This document shows positions 25,802 through 37,042 of a DNA stretch of 64,000 nucleotides, piece after piece. Position 1 is the first letter of the stretch; each line of letters begins with the position of its first letter. Both the position numbers and the translations under genes were made by a program. Location: assembly GCF_009649745.1 (NCBI RefSeq), contig NZ_WJNG01000002.1, positions 611,262-675,261 on the forward strand, read 5' to 3'. The DNA is from Aquibacillus halophilus. GTDB lineage: Bacteria > Bacillota > Bacilli > Bacillales > Amphibacillaceae. The notes below the pieces were generated by a model. The model did no database searches and was not told where the DNA came from. It saw nothing but the letters and a program-made list of their open reading frames with translations.

Positions 25802-25841
25802 AAGAAAGCTCCTTACTTATGGTAAGGTGCTTTCTTTTTTA
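25802..25841 (+). terminator. Terminator after ykuV
   Basis: AAGAAAGCTCCTTAC / GTAAGGTGCTTTCTT, one mismatch, with a T-run. Confidence 0.85.
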
Positions 25842-25998
25842 TCGTTTTATGCATAGGACAAAAGCAAGTAATATAGTATTTTTAATGGACCTAAAAATTT
25901 ATAGGGAATTTTTAACAATCTAAGTCAAAAAGGTGGAATTTTATTTCGAAAACCGTTATATTTAAAGTTGCGAAAAAACATCAGGAGGAGGGAAACGG

Positions 25999-27750
25999 TT
26001 GGATACATTTAAGAAATTAATGCAGTATTATTGGCCGTTTAGGAAGTACTTTTTTGCTTCCCTGTTTTTTGTATTACTTGTAACCGGAATAACTGTGCTA
26101 TACCCAATTGTATTACAGGTAACTATTGACGATGTAGTTAGGGGAGGACAGTACTCATTAATACCATATCTTGCAGTTGGCTTTATTTTAATTATGATTG
26201 TAAAAGGAATTGCTAATTTTTTCCAACAGTATCTCGGCGATTTGTTTGGTACGTCTTCAGTTTATTTGTTAAGAGATGGACTATATAAAAAACTACAGAA
26301 GCTATCATTTACCTATTATGATAATGCAAGAACAGGTGATTTAATGTCCAGGCTTACCATGGACGTAGAAGGTTTTAAATTCTTTTTAGCAGCTGGTTTT
26401 AAGGAATTATTAAAAATCTCCTTACTAATTATTATTAGTTTATGTGTTATGTTCTATTACTCTGTCCCATTGGCTTTAGTTACAATGTCAGCTATGCCTT
26501 TTTTAGCTATCGTTGTTTATAAATTTGACCGTCGTGTTCACCCAGCTTTCAGAACCATAAGAAAGTCATTGGGTCGTCTTAATACTAGAATACAAGAAAA
26601 CGTAAGTGGTATGAACACAGTTAAATCTTTGTCAAAAGAAGATTTTGAAATTGACCGATTTACCAGTAATAACCAAGATTATCGTGAGGTCAACATCAAA
26701 ACATCAAATATTTGGGCAAAGTACTTTCCATTTATGGAGTTTATCGGAAATATTTGTATGGTTGCATTGCTTATTTATGGTGGTTACTTAGTTATAAATG
26801 AACAACTAAGTTTAGGTGAATTAGTAGCATTTTTTAGTTTGGTAACCTATATTTTGGGACCATTAATGCACTTAGGATTTATCGTTAACATGTTCTCCCA
26901 AGCAAAAGCATCTGGAGAGAGATTACTAGAAATCCTAGAAGCCAAAGAAGACATTGAAGAAGATGAAGATGCAATTGTCCCTAACAAGATAGCTGGACAT
27001 GTAACATTTAATAACGTTACGTTAACTTACACTGCTGAAGACGATTCAGCATTGAAAAACGTTTCTTTCGATGCTCCTCCAGGAAAAGTTGTCGGACTAA
27101 TTGGAGCTACAGGTTCAGGGAAAACTAGTATTACTCAATTAATTACGAGATTTTATGAGCCAGAATCAGGAGAAGTTATAATTGATGGAAAATTAACTAG
27201 CGACTATAATTTGAAAACCCTTCGAAAAAATATTGGCTTTGTATTACAGGAATCTTTTTTGTTTTCGACTACAATAAAGGAAAACATTGCTTACGGGAAT
27301 CCTGATGCGAGTATGGATGAAATCATAGCTGCTTCCAAGAGAGCACAAGCGCATGATTTTATAATGGAAATGCCTAAAGGGTATGAGACGATGTTAGGTG
27401 AAAGAGGTATGGGCCTTTCCGGTGGTCAAAAACAAAGGATTGCTATAGCTCGAGCGATTCTAATCGATCCAAGCGTGTTAATTCTAGATGATGCAACATC
27501 AGCAGTTGATATGGAAACTGAATTTGAAATTCAAAAAGCCTTAAAAGAAGTAATGGATAATCGCACAACATTCATTATTGCTCACAGAATTTCTTCATTA
27601 AAACATGCTGATGAAATATTAGTGCTTGAAGATGGTGAAATCGTTGAGCGAGGTAACCATGATGAACTATTACAAAACGGAGGACCATACCAACGCATTT
27701 ATGATATTCAGTATCAAGACAAAGAAGCGATAATGAATGCTGTTAACTAA
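25999..27750 (+). CDS. yknU: ABC exporter half-transporter YknU
   Basis: 583 residues: six-helix exporter membrane domain (about 15-310) and an ATPase domain (about 335-575). Walker A GATGSGKT (about 369), signature LSGGQ (about 472), Walker B ILDDATSAVD (about 495) and the switch AHR are visible. The residue after the Walker B aspartate is Asp, not the catalytic Glu, so its own ATP site should be degenerate. It pairs with YknV encoded 15 nt downstream. A TTG start follows GGAGGAGGGAAACGG. Export substrate unknown. Confidence 0.9.
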   Translation: MDTFKKLMQYYWPFRKYFFASLFFVLLVTGITVLYPIVLQVTIDDVVRGGQYSLIPYLAVGFILIMIVKGIANFFQQYLGDLFGTSSVYLLRDGLYKKLQKLSFTYYDNARTGDLMSRLTMDVEGFKFFLAAGFKELLKISLLIIISLCVMFYYSVPLALVTMSAMPFLAIVVYKFDRRVHPAFRTIRKSLGRLNTRIQENVSGMNTVKSLSKEDFEIDRFTSNNQDYREVNIKTSNIWAKYFPFMEFIGNICMVALLIYGGYLVINEQLSLGELVAFFSLVTYILGPLMHLGFIVNMFSQAKASGERLLEILEAKEDIEEDEDAIVPNKIAGHVTFNNVTLTYTAEDDSALKNVSFDAPPGKVVGLIGATGSGKTSITQLITRFYEPESGEVIIDGKLTSDYNLKTLRKNIGFVLQESFLFSTTIKENIAYGNPDASMDEIIAASKRAQAHDFIMEMPKGYETMLGERGMGLSGGQKQRIAIARAILIDPSVLILDDATSAVDMETEFEIQKALKEVMDNRTTFIIAHRISSLKHADEILVLEDGEIVERGNHDELLQNGGPYQRIYDIQYQDKEAIMNAVN

Positions 27751-27765
27751 AAGGGGGGAAGGAAA

Positions 27766-29604
27766 TTGTCAAGTCATCGAAGTTCAAGAGAAACAAGTAA
27801 AGGAAACCGTCACTTAAAACGATTTTACTATCCCCTGGATCAAGCAGTTGAAAAGCCTTTTAACTGGAAGCAAATGCTACGTTTGCTTAATTTTATCAAG
27901 CCATATTCAAAAACATTGGTACCAGGCGCAATTGTAGCAATGTTTATTACTACTATGGTGCGGCTTCTTGTTCCAATACTAATCGGTAAAGTTGTTATTG
28001 ACGTTGCGATTGCAAACAAAGATATAACGTTGTTAACTCAGCTAGTTTTAGTAATAGGTTTTCTATATTTACTAAGTTATTTGGGTAATATGTTTAGAAT
28101 TAAATGGATTAACATCCTCGGACAAAAGATTATTCATGATCTAAGGTGGAACCTGTTTTCACATGTCCAGCGTTTATCTCACAATTTCTTTGATAAAAGA
28201 TCTGCAGGATCAATCTTAGTGCGAATTTTGAATGACGTAAATTCGTTACAAGAATTATTTACTAACGGTATCATTAACCTACTAATGGACACCGTTATGT
28301 TGCTAGGGATTATCGTAATTTTATTTGTACTAAGTCCACAACTAGCAATAGCTGTGTTGGTAATCTTACCTATTATGTTCTATATTTCAACGAAGCTAAG
28401 AAGAAATATTCGCAGGTCTTGGCAGGAAGTTCGAATTCAAAAATCAAGACTAAATTCACATTTAAACGAAAGTATGCAGGGAATCCGTATTACACAATCA
28501 TTTGCACAAGAAAAAGAAAACACAGAGTTCTTTGATGGTGTAAATTCAGATAACTTTGAGGCTGAACGAATTGCGACTAAAAAAAGTGCTTACTTTGGTC
28601 CATTTGTAGAAATGAGTAATGCAATTGGTACAGTTATTTTAATTTCCTATGGTGCTCATCTAATAATTTCAGACCAAATAGAAATTGGTACATTTGTTTC
28701 TTTTGCTTTCTTCCTAGGTATGTTCTGGGAGCCTATTTCGAGATTAGGTCAAATTTATAATCAGTTATTAGTTGCAATGGCATCTTCCGAACGTATATTT
28801 GAATTTTTAGATGAACAACCAAATGTTGAAGAGAAAGAAGATGCATTGGAGTATGCAGACATGAAAGGGGATATTGAATTTGATCATGTTAAATTCTCCT
28901 ATGATGAAGACCGTATTGCCCTTCATGAAATATCATTAAAAATGACACAGGGGCAAACTGTAGCCTTAGTGGGCCACACCGGTTCGGGTAAATCAACAAT
29001 AGCTAACTTAATCAGTCGGTTCTACGATCCTACTGAAGGCAGTGTTAAAATTGATGGTTACGATTTAAAAGATATGAAGTTAGATAGTCTACGAAAGAAT
29101 ATTAGTGTTGTTTTACAGGACACATTTATATTCTCTGGTACAATAATGGAAAATATCCGCTTCGGTCGCCCAGAAGCTACCGATGAGGAAGTGAAGGATG
29201 CAGCTAAAGTAGTAGGTGCTGAAGAGTTCATATCAAGACTATCTGGCGGGTATGAGACCGAAGTAGAAGAGCGAGGAAACATTCTTTCTGCTGGGGAGAG
29301 GCAATTACTTTCATTTGCTCGTGCATTACTTGCTAATCCAAGAATATTGATTTTAGATGAAGCAACCGCAAGTATTGATACGGAAACAGAAGTGAAAATA
29401 CAAAAAGCTTTAAAGAGGCTTCTTAAAGGAAGAACCGCGATTATGATTGCTCACCGGTTATCTACGATTAGAGAAGCAGATAATATTATTGTATTGGAAC
29501 ACGGAAAGATATTGGAACAAGGGAATCATCAACAATTGATGGAAGCAAAAGGTGAATATTTTGATCTCGTTAAATCGCAGTTTCAAATGCTAGACGCGCT
29601 ATAA
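27766..29604 (+). CDS. yknV: ABC exporter half-transporter YknV
   Basis: 612 residues with a basic N-terminal tail (about 1-40), a six-helix membrane domain, and an ATPase domain. Walker A GHTGSGKS (about 403) and a canonical Walker B ILDEATASID (about 528) with the catalytic Glu are present, but the signature is LSAGE instead of LSGGQ. Together with YknU this predicts one working and one degenerate ATP site, as in other heterodimeric exporters. A TTG start follows AAGGGGGGAAGGAAA. A terminator follows. Confidence 0.9.
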   Translation: MSSHRSSRETSKGNRHLKRFYYPLDQAVEKPFNWKQMLRLLNFIKPYSKTLVPGAIVAMFITTMVRLLVPILIGKVVIDVAIANKDITLLTQLVLVIGFLYLLSYLGNMFRIKWINILGQKIIHDLRWNLFSHVQRLSHNFFDKRSAGSILVRILNDVNSLQELFTNGIINLLMDTVMLLGIIVILFVLSPQLAIAVLVILPIMFYISTKLRRNIRRSWQEVRIQKSRLNSHLNESMQGIRITQSFAQEKENTEFFDGVNSDNFEAERIATKKSAYFGPFVEMSNAIGTVILISYGAHLIISDQIEIGTFVSFAFFLGMFWEPISRLGQIYNQLLVAMASSERIFEFLDEQPNVEEKEDALEYADMKGDIEFDHVKFSYDEDRIALHEISLKMTQGQTVALVGHTGSGKSTIANLISRFYDPTEGSVKIDGYDLKDMKLDSLRKNISVVLQDTFIFSGTIMENIRFGRPEATDEEVKDAAKVVGAEEFISRLSGGYETEVEERGNILSAGERQLLSFARALLANPRILILDEATASIDTETEVKIQKALKRLLKGRTAIMIAHRLSTIREADNIIVLEHGKILEQGNHQQLMEAKGEYFDLVKSQFQMLDAL

Positions 29605-29608
29605 AAAT

Positions 29609-29646
29609 AGAGACCTCTACCTGTAAAAAGGTAGAGGTCTTTATTT
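29609..29646 (+). terminator. Terminator after yknUV
   Basis: AGACCTCTACC / GGTAGAGGTCT stem followed by TTATTT. Confidence 0.85.
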
Positions 29647-29739
29647 AAATGTTTACACAACAAAAAGTTCTTCAGTGGTATCCTTTTTAAATAAAAAGTG
29701 TGATAAGATGGTGAAAGTAATATATATGGAGGAAAAGCC

Positions 29740-30411
29740 ATGAAAAGAGAGTTTGCCGTAATTGGATTAGGACGTTTTGGTGGTAGTATTTGCAGAGAAT
29801 TAAGTGAGGAAGGCATGGAAGTCCTTGCTATTGATTTAGAAGAAGATAAAGTTAATGAATTCAAGAACATTGCTTCTCATGCAGTTATTGCTGATGCAAC
29901 AGATGAAAAAGTACTAAAAGAATTGGGCGTACGTAATATAGATCATGTAATCGTTGCTATTGGTGATAACATTCAAGCAAGTATCTTAACTACTCTAATG
30001 CTTACGGAATTAGGAGTACAGAAAATAACAGTAAAAGCCCAAAATGACTACCACGAGAAGATTTTGAATAAAATAGGTGCTGATCAAGTCGTTCACCCCG
30101 AACGAGATATGGGAAAGCGAATAGCCCACAGTATTATTTCTAATAATATTTTAGATCATTTAGAGCTTTCTGACGACCACAGTATTGTTGAAGTAAAAGC
30201 CGGAAAGAAGATGAGTGGAAAAACACTGGTCGATTTAGATATTCGTGCACATTTTGGATGTAACGTAGTGGCAATTAAGCAAGAAAATAATAAGGAAATT
30301 AACGTTTCTCCAATGGCTACAGAAATGATTAATTTAGGTGATATTTTAATTGTAATTGGTGCAGATAAAGATATCTCTCGTTTTGAAAAACAACTAGTAG
30401 TAGATGATTAA
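29740..30411 (+). CDS. ktrC: K+ uptake regulatory RCK protein KtrC
   Basis: 223 residues. The RCK-N Rossmann domain has GLGRFGGSICREL (GxGxxG) and an acidic residue at the end of the second strand (LAIDLEED), followed by RCK-C (about 135-223). KtrC forms a ring under the KtrD channel, gates it by binding nucleotides, and binds c-di-AMP through RCK-C. No channel gene is adjacent. It lies next to rnjA-rpoY, as in B. subtilis (ykqB). GGAGG precedes the ATG. Confidence 0.9.
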   Translation: MKREFAVIGLGRFGGSICRELSEEGMEVLAIDLEEDKVNEFKNIASHAVIADATDEKVLKELGVRNIDHVIVAIGDNIQASILTTLMLTELGVQKITVKAQNDYHEKILNKIGADQVVHPERDMGKRIAHSIISNNILDHLELSDDHSIVEVKAGKKMSGKTLVDLDIRAHFGCNVVAIKQENNKEINVSPMATEMINLGDILIVIGADKDISRFEKQLVVDD

Positions 30412-30413
30412 GA

Positions 30414-30447
30414 AAAATACCCTTTCTCAACTGAGAAAGGGTATTTA
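30414..30447. terminator. Bidirectional terminator between ktrC and rnjA
   Basis: AAATACCCTTTCTC / GAGAAAGGGTATTT 14-bp perfect stem with a 4-nt loop. Confidence 0.85.
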
Positions 30448-30467
30448 AATAGAAGGATTTATCGGTA

Positions 30468-32135
30468 TTATACTTCCATTATAATCGGTAGAATCATTGG
30501 TTTTCGCTTTGTTTTATCGTAAAGGAATGGTGAAATTGTATCTGTTATTTCATTTTTAATTTCAGACCACTGTGTTGTTCTTCTTTCCATCACTTTGTTT
30601 AAATGAGAGGAAACAAGTTTTTGTGCCTCATTAATAAGATCTTCAGATTCTCTCATGTAGACAAATCCTCTAGAAATGATGTCAGGTCCAGATGCGATCT
30701 TGAACTCCTTCATGTTAATGCTTACTACAACAATTAGAAGACCTTCTTCTGAAAGAATACGACGATCTCTAAGAACTATGTTCCCGATATCTCCAATTCC
30801 GCTTCCATCTACATAAATAGAACCTGATGGAATCTTACCGGCAATCGCAGCATTGTCTTTACCAAGAGCAAGAACATCTCCATTATCCATAATAAAACAA
30901 TGACCAGGATCTACATCGCATAATTCTGCTAATTTTGTATGTTCTTTTAACATGCGATATTCACCGTGAATTGGCATAAAGTATTTAGGATTCATCAATC
31001 TAAGCATTAATTTCTGTTCTTGTTGCCCACCGTGACCTGATGTATGAATATCATTTAAAGGACCATGAATTACATCAGCACCCGCGCGGTACAGTTTATC
31101 AATTATTCTACTAACACTAACATTGTTTCCAGGGATTGGGGAAGATGAAAAGACCACGGTATCGCCAGGAATAATCTGAATTTGTCTATGTGTTCCATTA
31201 GCAACCCTTGAGAGTGCTGCCATTGGCTCACCTTGAGAACCAGTACATAAAATGGTAACTTCATTAGCTGGTAATCGGTTTAATTGGTGTGTGTCAATGA
31301 ATGTATCTTTTGGTGCCTGAATATATCCAAGCTCTTGTCCAATCCTAATTGCATTATCCATACTACGACCAAATACCGCAACTTTCCGATTATTTCTAAC
31401 TGCTGCCTCGACAACCTGTTGTAAACGATAGATGTTAGAAGCAAACGTTGCAAAAATTAAACGACCGTTATCGCGTTTAAATACATCGTTAATACTTTCT
31501 CCTACTACTCGTTCTGACATTGTAAATCCAGGAACTTCACTATTTGTACTATCTGATAATAAACATAAAACTCCTTCTTTACCAATCTCAGCCATTTTGG
31601 CTAAATTAGCTGGTTCACCAACTGGAGTAAAATCAAACTTAAAATCTCCTGTGTGAACGATATTTCCTGGTGGTGTTTTAACAACAATACCATAAGAGTC
31701 TGGGATGCTATGAGTTGTTCTAAAAAATGTTACTGATGTTTTACGAAATTTGATCACTTCGTCTTCCTGAAATGTATGAAGCTTAGCATTTCGCAGAAGA
31801 CCATGTTCATCTAATTTATTTTTTAATAGTCCGATCGCAAGTTTTCCAGCATAGATTGGCACGTTAATCTCTCTCAGAAGGTATGGGATACCTCCGATAT
31901 GATCCTCATGTCCATGTGTTACAAATAAGCCTTTAATTTTGTCTTGGTTTTGTACTAGGTAAGTGAAATCAGGAATTACATAATCAATTCCTAATAATTC
32001 ATCTTCAGGAAACTTTATTCCTCCGTCAATAAGAATTATTTCATCTTGGAATTGAACCCCATACATATTTTTTCCGATTTCGCCTAATCCACCTAATGCA
32101 AAGACAGCTGTTTGGTCATTTTTTACGAATTTCAT
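30468..32135 (-). CDS. rnjA: Ribonuclease J1 (RnjA)
   Basis: 555-residue metallo-beta-lactamase/beta-CASP RNase. The zinc motif HGHEDH is at 74-79, with later metal-binding residues in VHTGDFKFD and a beta-CASP block through about 200-400. It is both a 5' exonuclease and endonuclease central to mRNA turnover. It follows rpoY by three nucleotides; the weak ribosome site lies inside rpoY, so translation is probably coupled. Confidence 0.95.
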   Translation of the reverse strand: MKFVKNDQTAVFALGGLGEIGKNMYGVQFQDEIILIDGGIKFPEDELLGIDYVIPDFTYLVQNQDKIKGLFVTHGHEDHIGGIPYLLREINVPIYAGKLAIGLLKNKLDEHGLLRNAKLHTFQEDEVIKFRKTSVTFFRTTHSIPDSYGIVVKTPPGNIVHTGDFKFDFTPVGEPANLAKMAEIGKEGVLCLLSDSTNSEVPGFTMSERVVGESINDVFKRDNGRLIFATFASNIYRLQQVVEAAVRNNRKVAVFGRSMDNAIRIGQELGYIQAPKDTFIDTHQLNRLPANEVTILCTGSQGEPMAALSRVANGTHRQIQIIPGDTVVFSSSPIPGNNVSVSRIIDKLYRAGADVIHGPLNDIHTSGHGGQQEQKLMLRLMNPKYFMPIHGEYRMLKEHTKLAELCDVDPGHCFIMDNGDVLALGKDNAAIAGKIPSGSIYVDGSGIGDIGNIVLRDRRILSEEGLLIVVVSINMKEFKIASGPDIISRGFVYMRESEDLINEAQKLVSSHLNKVMERRTTQWSEIKNEITDTISPFLYDKTKRKPMILPIIMEV

Positions 32136-32138
32136 GAG

Positions 32139-32348
32139 TTAGGCATTCTCCACAACAAAGTCTTCAGACTGTTTTTCGTAATTAAGGTGTGCTTCATCTA
32201 AAGGCTGGATGAATTCTATGTTTAAATTGCGATCGGAGAGTTTTTTTCTTACTTCGCGCTCAGACTTGGCGTCAAAGTATAGGCTTTTTGTACGTTCTCG
32301 AACAGGAACTTCATTTGGAAGCTCCTGATACATTACTTTATATATCAT
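32139..32348 (-). CDS. rpoY: RNA polymerase epsilon subunit (RpoY)
   Basis: 69 residues. [20 protein letters not shown] and the later [14 protein letters not shown] are typical of RpoY (YkzG), a small RNA polymerase subunit of Firmicutes that resembles the phage inhibitor Gp2. It is in its standard place directly upstream of rnjA. AGGAGAGATTTA precedes the ATG. Confidence 0.92.
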   Translation of the reverse strand: MIYKVMYQELPNEVPVRERTKSLYFDAKSEREVRKKLSDRNLNIEFIQPLDEAHLNYEKQSEDFVVENA

Positions 32349-32435
32349 TAAATCTCTCCTAACTTGTTTTAAAAGGTTTCTTAGTAGTTTGAATCATAGC
32401 ATTTTTATTATCAAATAGTTTGTTAGTTGGACTAG

Positions 32436-32531
32436 TTAGTTTTGACGATCCTGAAATGTAGTAGGTACACGATTCCGGCCTAACATTTTTTTCCATCGTT
32501 TCCTAAGCTTTTCTCTTAAACGTTTTAACAT
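32436..32531 (-). CDS. 31-residue highly basic micropeptide
   Basis: The frame runs from ATG (32531-32529) to TAA (32438-32436). It begins MLKRLREKLRKRWKKMLGR and ends VPTTFQDRQN. The first 19 residues are amphipathic and carry ten basic residues. GGGAG lies upstream but about 12 nt from the ATG, which is long. No family recognised. It stands 88 nt upstream of rpoY on the same strand and could be its leader peptide. Evidence is frame plus composition only. Confidence 0.35.
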   Translation of the reverse strand: MLKRLREKLRKRWKKMLGRNRVPTTFQDRQN

Positions 32532-32639
32532 TATTTCTTACAACTCCCTTCCTTATACTAAGAAAAGCAATAGAAAACGTTTACCGATCTAATCCCTCTT
32601 ATTTTCTAGTATAGTATGATTTGGTAAATATTGAAATAG

Positions 32640-33020
32640 AAACGTATTAAAAATTGTATAATTTTCACTGAGAACTTGAGAAATTCACGAATTCATGTGA
32701 TTATATTTTTTGCAGAAACCACGATCCTTATACATTACTGAGAATTAAGAGAATGGTTTGACGTTTAGTCAAAAAAGCAAGTGATATTTTCTGATATTGT
32801 CAATAAACTAACTTTCTTCATTAATTTTTCCAAATAAAAAAGAAAAAATGATTAGTATGTGAAGTGTAATTGGTTGAAGAATCAAGATATCGAAGTGTTA
32901 TTTATGATCCTGATAAGAAATGAAATGTGTAGTTGTGCACTGAACTTAAGGAGATGTTGCTGAGACCATTACGGTAGATACAAAAATACATTTTGTGAAA
33001 GAAGTGTTTAAGTGCCTACT
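32640..33020 (+). other. Gene-free region with a possible decayed coding segment
   Basis: No intact gene is visible. Around 32870-33020 the plus strand reads VEESRYRSVIYDPDKK, stop, NV, stop, LCTELKE. After a one-base shift it continues as DVAETITVDTKIHFVKEVFKCLLL. The two parts join sensibly, suggesting a gene broken by two stops and a frameshift. I do not recognise the family. Confidence 0.3.
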
Positions 33021-33021
33021 T

Positions 33022-33066
33022 CTAATAAAAAAAGCTGACTATATTAGTAATAGGTATAATCAGCTT
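33022..33066 (-). terminator. Terminator of def
   Basis: AAGCTGATTATA / TATAGTCAGCTT on the minus strand, followed by TTTTTTATT. Confidence 0.8.
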
Positions 33067-33075
33067 CCACTTATA

Positions 33076-33630
33076 TTAACTATCAACAGGTTTTGCATTA
33101 ATAGGTTCCTGAAATGGATTTTCTGGGTTGATACGGTCGTAGAACATAATGCCATTTAAATGATCTATTTCATGTTGAAATACTATTGCAGCAAATCCTT
33201 TGACCCTGAGCTTTACTTCATTCCCATCTAAATCGATAGCCTTTACTGTTACTCTAGCATAACGAGGAACATACCCTGGAACTTCTCTATCGACCGATAG
33301 ACAGCCTTCCCCAGTGGATAAATATGTTTCTTCCACTGAATGACTTATTATTCTTGGGTTGAACAAGCCATAGCTATAATGTTTATCCTCAAAATCCTCA
33401 AAATGTACAGCAATCATTCGTTTAGAAATCCCGATTTGAGGGGCTGCGAGTCCAACACCTGGTCTCAAATCATATTTTGTAGCAATTTCGTCGTCTTGGC
33501 TATCTTTTAGGTATTGCAGCATTTCCTGTAAAATTGTTTTGTCTTCAGTTGTTGGTGGTATAGATATTTCTATAGCTTCTTTTTTCAGAATAGGATTACC
33601 TTCGCGAATTATATCATTCATTGTAATCAT
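33076..33630 (-). CDS. def: Peptide deformylase
   Basis: 184 residues. The three metal/active-site motifs are GVGLAAPQIG (58-67), EGCLS (108-112; metal ligand Cys110) and QHEIDHL (152-158; His153, Glu154, His157). It removes formyl groups from nascent proteins. The two insertions and the length mark it as the Gram-positive (type II) form. GGAGTGAATCGAT precedes the ATG. It corresponds to ykrB/defB in B. subtilis gene order. Confidence 0.94.
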   Translation of the reverse strand: MITMNDIIREGNPILKKEAIEISIPPTTEDKTILQEMLQYLKDSQDDEIATKYDLRPGVGLAAPQIGISKRMIAVHFEDFEDKHYSYGLFNPRIISHSVEETYLSTGEGCLSVDREVPGYVPRYARVTVKAIDLDGNEVKLRVKGFAAIVFQHEIDHLNGIMFYDRINPENPFQEPINAKPVDS

Positions 33631-33847
33631 ATCGATTCACTCCTTAGCTTACTTCTTTTTGCTGAAAATAGTTTAACACAGAAATGAGTGAGAATGGTAA
33701 ATTAATAAGAAAGTACCAAGGGTTATTTTTTTTAACTATAATAAAATTTGTTAACTAAATTAGTATAATGATATGTTATAATCTTAGAAAAGCAACTAAA
33801 ATTTTACAACTAAAAAGATCTTCAACTAGACGATAGGAGGAAACGTA

Positions 33848-34504
33848 GTGCAATACAAGAAATTATTATTTGTCATCGCCATATCAATCTTTTTACTTGG
33901 GGCGTGTAATGGGGAATCACCTACATTAAAAATGTACGAGCATATGGAGCAGGCTGTTACTTTGGAGGAATCCTTTGCTGAGCAGCAACAACCTCTTGTG
34001 GATCTAGAACAACAGGAAAAGGAACTTTATGAGGAAATAATCAACATGGGTTTAGATGAGTTTGAAAGAGTAAAAGAGTTATCCCAAGAAGCTTTATCTT
34101 CTATTGAAAGTCGTGAAGAAATCATAGAAGTTGAAAAAGAAAGTATTGATGCGGCTATGGAAGAGTTTAGAAAAATCGAACCATTAATAGAGGAAATTGA
34201 AGAAGAACAAGTTAAGGAAAAAGCACAGCAAATGTATAGTACAATGGACGAAAGATATGAAGCATATCTAAGTTTACATGAAGCATATACTAATTCGATT
34301 AATGAGGATAAAGAATTGTATCAAATGCTTCAAAATGAAAACCTTGAAGAAGAGGAATTAAAAAGTCAAATTGAAACAGTAAATACTAGTTATGATGAAG
34401 TAATTAAAGCCAATGAAACCTTCAACACTAAAACGGACGAGTATAACAATCTAAAAAAAGAGTTTTACCAGTTGGCAGAAGTTAATGTTGAATATAATGA
34501 ATAA
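33848..34504 (+). CDS. ykyA: YkyA-family cell-wall-binding lipoprotein
   Basis: 218-residue lipoprotein. The lipobox LLGAC is near residue 20, and nearly the whole remainder is acidic helical coiled coil (EQQEKELYEEII..., EEFRKIEPLIEEIEEE). This fits the YkyA family (putative cell-wall-binding lipoprotein) located upstream of pdhA in B. subtilis. A GTG start follows ATAGGAGGAAACGTA. Confidence 0.85.
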   Translation: MQYKKLLFVIAISIFLLGACNGESPTLKMYEHMEQAVTLEESFAEQQQPLVDLEQQEKELYEEIINMGLDEFERVKELSQEALSSIESREEIIEVEKESIDAAMEEFRKIEPLIEEIEEEQVKEKAQQMYSTMDERYEAYLSLHEAYTNSINEDKELYQMLQNENLEEEELKSQIETVNTSYDEVIKANETFNTKTDEYNNLKKEFYQLAEVNVEYNE

Positions 34505-34549
34505 CTTTGCTTATACTAAGATGTAATAACTGAATTACAATACATTAGT

Positions 34550-34582
34550 TAAAGCCTTCGCAATTAAGCGAAGGCTTTTTAT
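34550..34582 (+). terminator. Terminator after ykyA
   Basis: AAAGCCTTCG / CGAAGGCTTT with an 8-nt loop and T-run. Confidence 0.85.
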
Positions 34583-34726
34583 GTTCACAAAATTTTGTCT
34601 GTTTTATAGTACAGTAGCCAAACACTAATGTAACAGATTAATAATGTTATATTTTAAAGTCGGTTTTTTACTAGTGTTTTATTTACTTTTAAGTATACAA
34701 ATTTGTATTAATAAGTATCAAAGTGT

Positions 34727-34755
34727 TTGACCAACATCTTTTAATAAGCTAAAAT
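34727..34755 (+). promoter_or_regulatory. Sigma-A promoter of the pdhABCD operon
   Basis: TTGACC at 34727-34732, 17-nt spacer, TAAAAT at 34750-34755. Transcription would start near 34762, leaving a leader of about 190 nt before pdhA. The surrounding gap (34505-34942) otherwise holds the ykyA terminator and two copies of the direct repeat ATGTAACAGATT near 34628 and 34799. Confidence 0.65.
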
Positions 34756-34915
34756 AAAAATTGAATAAAAATTGTACCAGTCCAAATTGATTCTTCTATG
34801 TAACAGATTTATAAAAAAGTACATATAAGATTAAAGAATAACAATAGAGGGTAATGTATTATTAATCAAATTTGGTACAGATTTTTTCATCTTTTGGGAA
34901 AGCTAGAATTGATAA

Positions 34916-36034
<1,119 letters not shown>

Positions 36035-36037
36035 ATC

Positions 36038-37015
36038 ATGGCTCAAATGACAATGATTCAAGCAATTACTGATGCAATGCGCATAGAGTTAAAAAATGAT
36101 GAAAACGTGCTAGTCTTCGGCGAGGACGTTGGTCAAAATGGTGGAGTGTTCCGTGCTACTGAAGGCCTACAAAAAGAATTTGGTGAAGAACGTGTCTTCG
36201 ATACGCCACTAGCTGAATCTGCTATTGGTGGACTTGCGTTTGGTCTTGCCATGCAAGGTTTCCGTCCAGTACCTGAAATCCAATTTTTTGGTTTCGTTTA
36301 CGAAGCAATGGATGCCATTAATGGTCAAATTGCACGTATTCGCTACCGTTCTGGCGGAACACAAAATGCCCCAATTACCATTCGTTCTCCATTCGGTGGC
36401 GGAGTTCACACACCTGAACTTCATGCTGATTCATTAGAAGGTCTTATGGCACAACAACCAGGATTGAAAGTAGTGATCCCTTCTACACCATATGATGCAA
36501 AAGGATTATTAATTGCTTCTATCCGCGACAATGATCCGGTTATATTTCTAGAGCATATGAAACTATACCGTTCTTTCCGTGGTGAAGTTCCAGAAGAAGA
36601 ATATACTATTGAATTGGGTAAAGCAGACGTTAAACGTGAAGGTAGTGACGTTACATTAGTGGCTTATGGCGCTATGGTTCATTCATGTTTAAAAGCAGCT
36701 GAAGAATTAGAAAAAGACGGCATTCAAGCAGAAGTAATTGATTTACGCACTGTTATGCCAATCGATTTTGAAACTGTTATGAAGTCTGTTGAAAAAACAA
36801 ATCGAGTTGTTGTTGTTCAAGAGGCTCAGCGTCAAGCTGGAATGGCTTCACATATTATTGCTGAGATTCAAGAAAAAGCAATTCTTCATCTAGAAGCGCC
36901 AGTTCTAAGAGTAACTGCTCCAGATACAGTGTATGCTTTTACTCAAGCAGAAGAAGTTTGGTTACCAAATTATAACGATATTATTGAAAAAGTAAATAAG
37001 GTAATTAATTTTTAA
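36038..37015 (+). CDS. pdhB: Pyruvate dehydrogenase E1 beta subunit
   Basis: 325 residues, full family length. Transketolase pyrimidine-binding domain with the conserved [14 protein letters not shown] and [11 protein letters not shown] (including the catalytic Glu), and a C-terminal transketolase domain. It begins 3 nt after pdhA with AAAGGAG inside the end of pdhA, so expression is coupled. Confidence 0.95.
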   Translation: MAQMTMIQAITDAMRIELKNDENVLVFGEDVGQNGGVFRATEGLQKEFGEERVFDTPLAESAIGGLAFGLAMQGFRPVPEIQFFGFVYEAMDAINGQIARIRYRSGGTQNAPITIRSPFGGGVHTPELHADSLEGLMAQQPGLKVVIPSTPYDAKGLLIASIRDNDPVIFLEHMKLYRSFRGEVPEEEYTIELGKADVKREGSDVTLVAYGAMVHSCLKAAEELEKDGIQAEVIDLRTVMPIDFETVMKSVEKTNRVVVVQEAQRQAGMASHIIAEIQEKAILHLEAPVLRVTAPDTVYAFTQAEEVWLPNYNDIIEKVNKVINF

Positions 37016-37042
37016 TAGATCCAAAGATGGGAGGTAATAGTA

